Of a DNA stretch of 9,497 bases, positions 6,790-9,497 are shown in pieces. Source of the DNA: Paracoccaceae bacterium (GTDB lineage Bacteria; Pseudomonadota; Alphaproteobacteria; Rhodobacterales; Rhodobacteraceae); the NCBI GenBank assembly GCA_007128995.1, contig SKWJ01000112.1, forward strand, positions 1 through 9,497, given 5' to 3'. Below the pieces are notes generated by a model. The model did not search any database. It was not told the origin of the DNA and worked only from the letters and a program-made list of their open reading frames with translations. Position 1 is the first letter of the stretch. Every line of letters begins with the position of its first letter. The position numbers and the translations under genes are program-made.

Positions 6790-7887
6790 ATGAAAGCAGC
6801 GCTTTGCACAGCGTTTAACGCTCCTCTCGAGATCACAGAAGTCACCCTTGCCGCGCCGGGTGCAGATCAGATCGAGGTCACACTCGCGGCCTGCGCCATC
6901 TGCCATTCTGATCTGCATTTCATCGAAGGGGCATGGGGCGGGGCCTTGCCTGCGGTCTATGGGCACGAAGCTGCAGGCTATGTTTCGGGGCTGGGTGCCG
7001 GGGTGAAGGATTACAAGATAGGACAACCCGTTCTGGTAACGCTGATCAGGTCCTGCGGGAGCTGTGCGTGTTGCAGTCAGGCAAGACCTGTCACTTGCGA
7101 AAACCCCAGCGCATCTGAAACGCCTCTTGCCCTTCCAGATGGTACAGTGGTCACGCAGGGCATGAATACAGGCGCATTCGCAGAGAAAGTTGTCGTTCAT
7201 TCCAGCCAGCTTGCGTCCTTGCCCGAGGATATGCCGCTTGACGTCGCAGCGTTGCTGGCTTGCGGCGTGATCACAGGGGTTGGCGCGGTTTTCAACACGG
7301 CCGGCATGCCGGCTGGTGCGACAGCCCTTGTGATCGGGGCTGGCGGTGTTGGTCTGAACACGATCCAGGGCGCCCGAATTGCAGGTGCGCGCCGGATTAT
7401 CGCGCTGGATGTTGCACCCGAGAAGCTTGCTGCCGCCCGAGATTTTGGCGCCACTGACGCAATCCTTGCGACTGACCCGGATGCGCGCCAACTGGTCCGC
7501 GCCGCAACGGATGAGCGCGGGGCAGAATTTGTTTTCGTGACGGTCGGTTCTGTGGTCGCCTATGAGCAGGCCTTGGGCCTGTGTGCCGTCGGTGGCAGTA
7601 TCATCATGGCGGGGATGACTGGCAATGATGATTTCATGCGTTTGAACCCGATGATGGTCGCCTATCAGGAACAGCGGCTGATCGGTTCCAAGATGGGTGG
7701 GACGGTCTTGCGGCGCGACATTCCGCGCCTGATTGAACTTTATCAGCAGGGCCGCCTGAAGCTTGATGAACTCATCTCCGGGCGCTACCCTTTTGACCAG
7801 ATCAACGAGGCAATTGCCGATACGGCGAAAGGCGGCACGAGGCGCAACGTGATCCTGTTCGATGCATTCGGGACAGCGCCCTCATGA
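6790..7887 (+). CDS. zinc-dependent alcohol dehydrogenase (class III-like MDR family)
   Basis: 365 residues. Catalytic zinc ligands are Cys38 (AICHSD), His59-Glu60 (GHEAAG) and probably Cys158 (LLACGV). The structural zinc lobe is complete: Cys89, Cys92, Cys95 and Cys103. The Rossmann motif GAGGVG (183-188) is followed by Asp207 in IIALD, which favours NAD+ over NADP+. This architecture resembles the class III/formaldehyde dehydrogenase branch of medium-chain dehydrogenases, but the sequence is not close enough to call it glutathione-dependent. An in-frame TGA directly precedes ATG 6790, so no longer start exists; the ribosome-binding site is weak. It follows the flavoenzyme by 63 bp with no terminator and overlaps the next gene by 4 bp. 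Likely roles are oxidation of a hydroxylated pathway intermediate, or of aldehyde released by demethylation. Confidence 0.88.
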   Translation: MKAALCTAFNAPLEITEVTLAAPGADQIEVTLAACAICHSDLHFIEGAWGGALPAVYGHEAAGYVSGLGAGVKDYKIGQPVLVTLIRSCGSCACCSQARPVTCENPSASETPLALPDGTVVTQGMNTGAFAEKVVVHSSQLASLPEDMPLDVAALLACGVITGVGAVFNTAGMPAGATALVIGAGGVGLNTIQGARIAGARRIIALDVAPEKLAAARDFGATDAILATDPDARQLVRAATDERGAEFVFVTVGSVVAYEQALGLCAVGGSIIMAGMTGNDDFMRLNPMMVAYQEQRLIGSKMGGTVLRRDIPRLIELYQQGRLKLDELISGRYPFDQINEAIADTAKGGTRRNVILFDAFGTAPS

Positions 7888-9116
7888 AACTTGAAGCACT
7901 GGACATTTTCGTTGTGGGTACGCCGCCTCCGGGATGGGGTGGGCATTACTGGATCATCGTGCGCCTGACGACTGAATGCGGATTGGTCGGCTATGGCGAA
8001 GTCTATGCGGCGGCGGTCGGGCCAGAGGCCATGAAAGCCGTGATCACTGATGTTTTCTCGCGCCATTTGCAGGGCGAAAATCCGGAAAATATCGAGATCA
8101 TGTTCCGCCGCGCCTATTCTTCCGGCTTCACCCAGCGACCGGACCCGACTGTGATGGGGGCGTTTTCGGGGATGGAAATCGCGTGCTGGGATATTCTTGG
8201 AAAAGCGCGCGACCGGCCCGTATGGGCGCTTCTGGGCGGGCGGATGAACGAGAGGGTTCGCGCCTATACATATCTTTATCCATTACCTCACCATGACAAG
8301 GCTGCCTTCTGGACAAGCCCCGAGATGACGGCCGAAAGCGCCGTCGCTGCGGTTGATCAGGGGTTCACGGCCCTGAAGCTTGATCCGGCGGGCCCTTACA
8401 CCCTGCGGGGGGGGCACCAGCCTGGAATGCGTGATTTGGAGACATGTGATCAGATGCTTGCCGCAGTACGCGCCGCGATCGGTGCACGCGCTGACATCCT
8501 GCTGGGAACGCATGGGCAATTCACACCCGCTGGCGCAATCAGGTTGGGGGCTGCGATGGAGCGCCATCAGCCGCTCTGGTTTGAAGAACCCATTCCCCCA
8601 GACGATATTCCCGGAATGGCCGAAGTCGCACGTGCTGTGCGTATCCCAATCGCCACAGGCGAGCGCCTGTCGACGAAAGCTGAGTTCGGCGCGGTGCTCA
8701 GGGCGGGGGCCGCGCATATCCTGCAACCCGCGCTCGGGCGCGCTGGCGGAATTTGGGAAGTGAAGAAAATCGCAGCGATTGCCGAGATCTACGGCGCGCA
8801 GATTGCCCCACACCTATATGCTGGGCCAGTGGAATGGGCTGCCAATATCCAGCTTGCCGCCTCGATTCCGAATCTTCTGATGATCGAGTGTATAGGGACA
8901 GGGGGCGAATTCCATCTGCCGCTGATCAATCATGCGATCACTGTTGAAGATGGATATGTTGTGCCGCCTGAAACTCCGGGGCTGGGGATCACCTTTGACG
9001 AAAGCCTTGCGCGCGCGCATCAGTATTCAGGCCCGTCTCTGCATCTTGAAATGCGCGAAGCACCTTGCGACTATTCAAATGGCAACAATTTTGAAGGTGG
9101 AGCGCCCAGAACATGA
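7884..9116 (+). CDS. mandelate racemase/galactonate dehydratase-like enolase-superfamily enzyme with altered active site
   Basis: 410 residues. An N-terminal capping domain (about 1-120) has the typical GLVGYGEVY strand, and a C-terminal (beta/alpha)7-beta barrel follows. Two metal-ligand glutamates are present, Glu234 (FEEP) and Glu260 (TGER), as are a KLD motif (Lys165-Asp167) on the second barrel strand, His310 (APHLY) and Glu335. Two acidic positions differ from galactonate dehydratase. The usual D-x-H-G becomes GTHGQ (Gly208, His210), losing a metal-ligand aspartate. The usual QPD becomes QPALGRAGG (Ala283), losing the aspartate of the His-Asp dyad. Superfamily members dehydrate, epimerise or cycloisomerise carboxylates through an enolate. 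The start overlaps the dehydrogenase stop (ATGA), implying coupled translation and a shared pathway. A G8 run lies at 8407-8414. The superfamily is firm; the reaction is unknown. Confidence 0.88.
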   Translation: MKLEALDIFVVGTPPPGWGGHYWIIVRLTTECGLVGYGEVYAAAVGPEAMKAVITDVFSRHLQGENPENIEIMFRRAYSSGFTQRPDPTVMGAFSGMEIACWDILGKARDRPVWALLGGRMNERVRAYTYLYPLPHHDKAAFWTSPEMTAESAVAAVDQGFTALKLDPAGPYTLRGGHQPGMRDLETCDQMLAAVRAAIGARADILLGTHGQFTPAGAIRLGAAMERHQPLWFEEPIPPDDIPGMAEVARAVRIPIATGERLSTKAEFGAVLRAGAAHILQPALGRAGGIWEVKKIAAIAEIYGAQIAPHLYAGPVEWAANIQLAASIPNLLMIECIGTGGEFHLPLINHAITVEDGYVVPPETPGLGITFDESLARAHQYSGPSLHLEMREAPCDYSNGNNFEGGAPRT

Positions 9117-9264
9117 CAGGGTTGCATATGAAATGAGGCGTTAAAAACGACAAGATGACGTTTTTTGCTACTTCGTCGGGTCGTGTCGGGTATATCTGGG
9201 GTTAGACTTTGATCGCTGCGCGACACTCAAAGCCGGGTCGGCCGGAAAAAAACAGGGAGATTGG
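9117..9264. other. 148-bp intergenic region before the ABC solute-binding protein gene
   Basis: No gene is supported. It holds an AT-rich hairpin near its left end (9143-9166) and the ribosome-binding site AGGGAG at 9254-9259. A promoter for the transporter is expected between them, but I cannot identify a convincing -35/-10 pair. A GTTAGACTTT sequence near 9200-9209 shares TTAGAC with the operator at 2379-2406 but has no partner half-site. Confidence 0.4.
9143..9166. terminator. possible weak intrinsic terminator at the end of the catabolic operon
   Basis: AAAAACGACA and TGACGTTTTT can pair across a 3-nt AGA loop (nine pairs, one internal mismatch), starting 26 bp after the last stop codon and ending in a T6 run. 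The stem has little GC, so it would be a weak terminator on either strand. Placement at the operon end supports it. Confidence 0.4.
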
Positions 9265-9497
9265 ATGATGACTTACAACAAACGCAAGGCTACGGATTTG
9301 CATCCTGCGGCGCGGCTTTATGCACGCGAATGCCGCGAAGGGAAACTGAGCCGGCGGGAATTCATGACCCGCGCGACGGCCCTTGGTGTTGCTGCCCCGG
9401 CGGCTTACGGGCTGCTGGGCCTGGCGGCCCCCGAAGCAGCAGCGCAGACCCCTCAGACGGGCGGAACATTGCGCATGCAGATGGACGTGCGCGCCCA
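9265..9497 (+). CDS. Tat-exported ABC transporter solute-binding protein (family 5-like), N-terminal part only
   Basis: 77 codons are visible before the right edge. AGGGAG (9254-9259) precedes two consecutive ATG codons. ATG 9265 is used here; ATG 9268 is equally possible and has 8-nt spacing. A basic N-region contains the twin-arginine motif SRREFM (Arg30-Arg31), then a hydrophobic stretch (about 37-58) and an AAA-Q type cleavage region near 61-65. The mature start has QTGGTLRMQMDVRA. The GGTLR opening is characteristic of family-5 (dipeptide/oligopeptide/nickel-type) binding proteins, and Rhodobacteraceae have many with such an extended Tat leader. The mature protein would act in the periplasm and deliver a substrate to an ABC importer presumably encoded further right. 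It sits behind its own intergenic gap, so it may start a separate transcript. The ligand cannot be inferred. Confidence 0.82.
   Translation, partial: MMTYNKRKATDLHPAARLYARECREGKLSRREFMTRATALGVAAPAAYGLLGLAAPEAAAQTPQTGGTLRMQMDVRA

Noticed and set aside
5936..6793. 285-codon plus-strand open frame
   Set aside because: It is an out-of-frame reading inside the GcvT half of the 848-residue flavoenzyme, which has conserved domains in its own frame up to 6726.
6751..7491. 246-codon minus-strand open frame
   Set aside because: It is antisense to the zinc dehydrogenase, whose complete zinc-ligand and Rossmann motifs fix the true frame.

Overview
The window looks like an accessory catabolic gene cluster from an alphaproteobacterium, most likely of the Rhodobacteraceae/Roseobacter group. 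The grounds are high GC content, tightly packed genes with ATGA overlaps, and protein families typical of that group: a trimethylamine methyltransferase-like protein that reads through without an amber codon, a GcvT-family flavoprotein, and a Tat-exported family-5 solute-binding protein with a long basic N-region. No rRNA, tRNA, CRISPR array, insertion sequence or phage gene was seen.

Layout. Positions 1-1290 (minus) hold an MttB-family methyltransferase that runs off the left edge. Positions 1532-2368 (minus) hold an XRE-type regulator on the same strand, 241 bp upstream of mttB. A 145-bp divergent control region (2369-2513) carries three related half-sites and a promoter-like element. Rightwards from it lie a three-histidine-box membrane desaturase/hydroxylase (2514-3464), a PhnD-like binding protein with no signal peptide (3461-4183) and a DMGDH/SDH-like FAD-GcvT enzyme (4180-6726). 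These three are joined by 4-bp stop/start overlaps. After 63 bp come a zinc alcohol dehydrogenase (6790-7887) and a mandelate racemase/galactonate dehydratase-like enolase-superfamily protein (7884-9116), also joined by a 4-bp overlap. After a 148-bp gap the start of a Tat-dependent ABC solute-binding protein (9265 to the right edge) begins what is probably the uptake system.

How the genes may work together (inference). A quaternary or N-methylated compound would be imported by the ABC system. It would lose methyl groups through the corrinoid-linked MttB homologue and the folate-linked FAD-GcvT oxidase. The di-iron membrane oxygenase could hydroxylate or desaturate it, and the dehydrogenase and enolase-superfamily enzyme would process the remaining hydroxy-acid or carbon skeleton. 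The XRE protein would be the local switch, repressing itself and the divergent operon. The substrate cannot be read from the sequence. The least ordinary elements are the overlapping desaturase/cytosolic binding protein/FAD-GcvT cassette, the three-half-site operator, and the enolase-superfamily enzyme, which lacks two acidic residues that are normally conserved.
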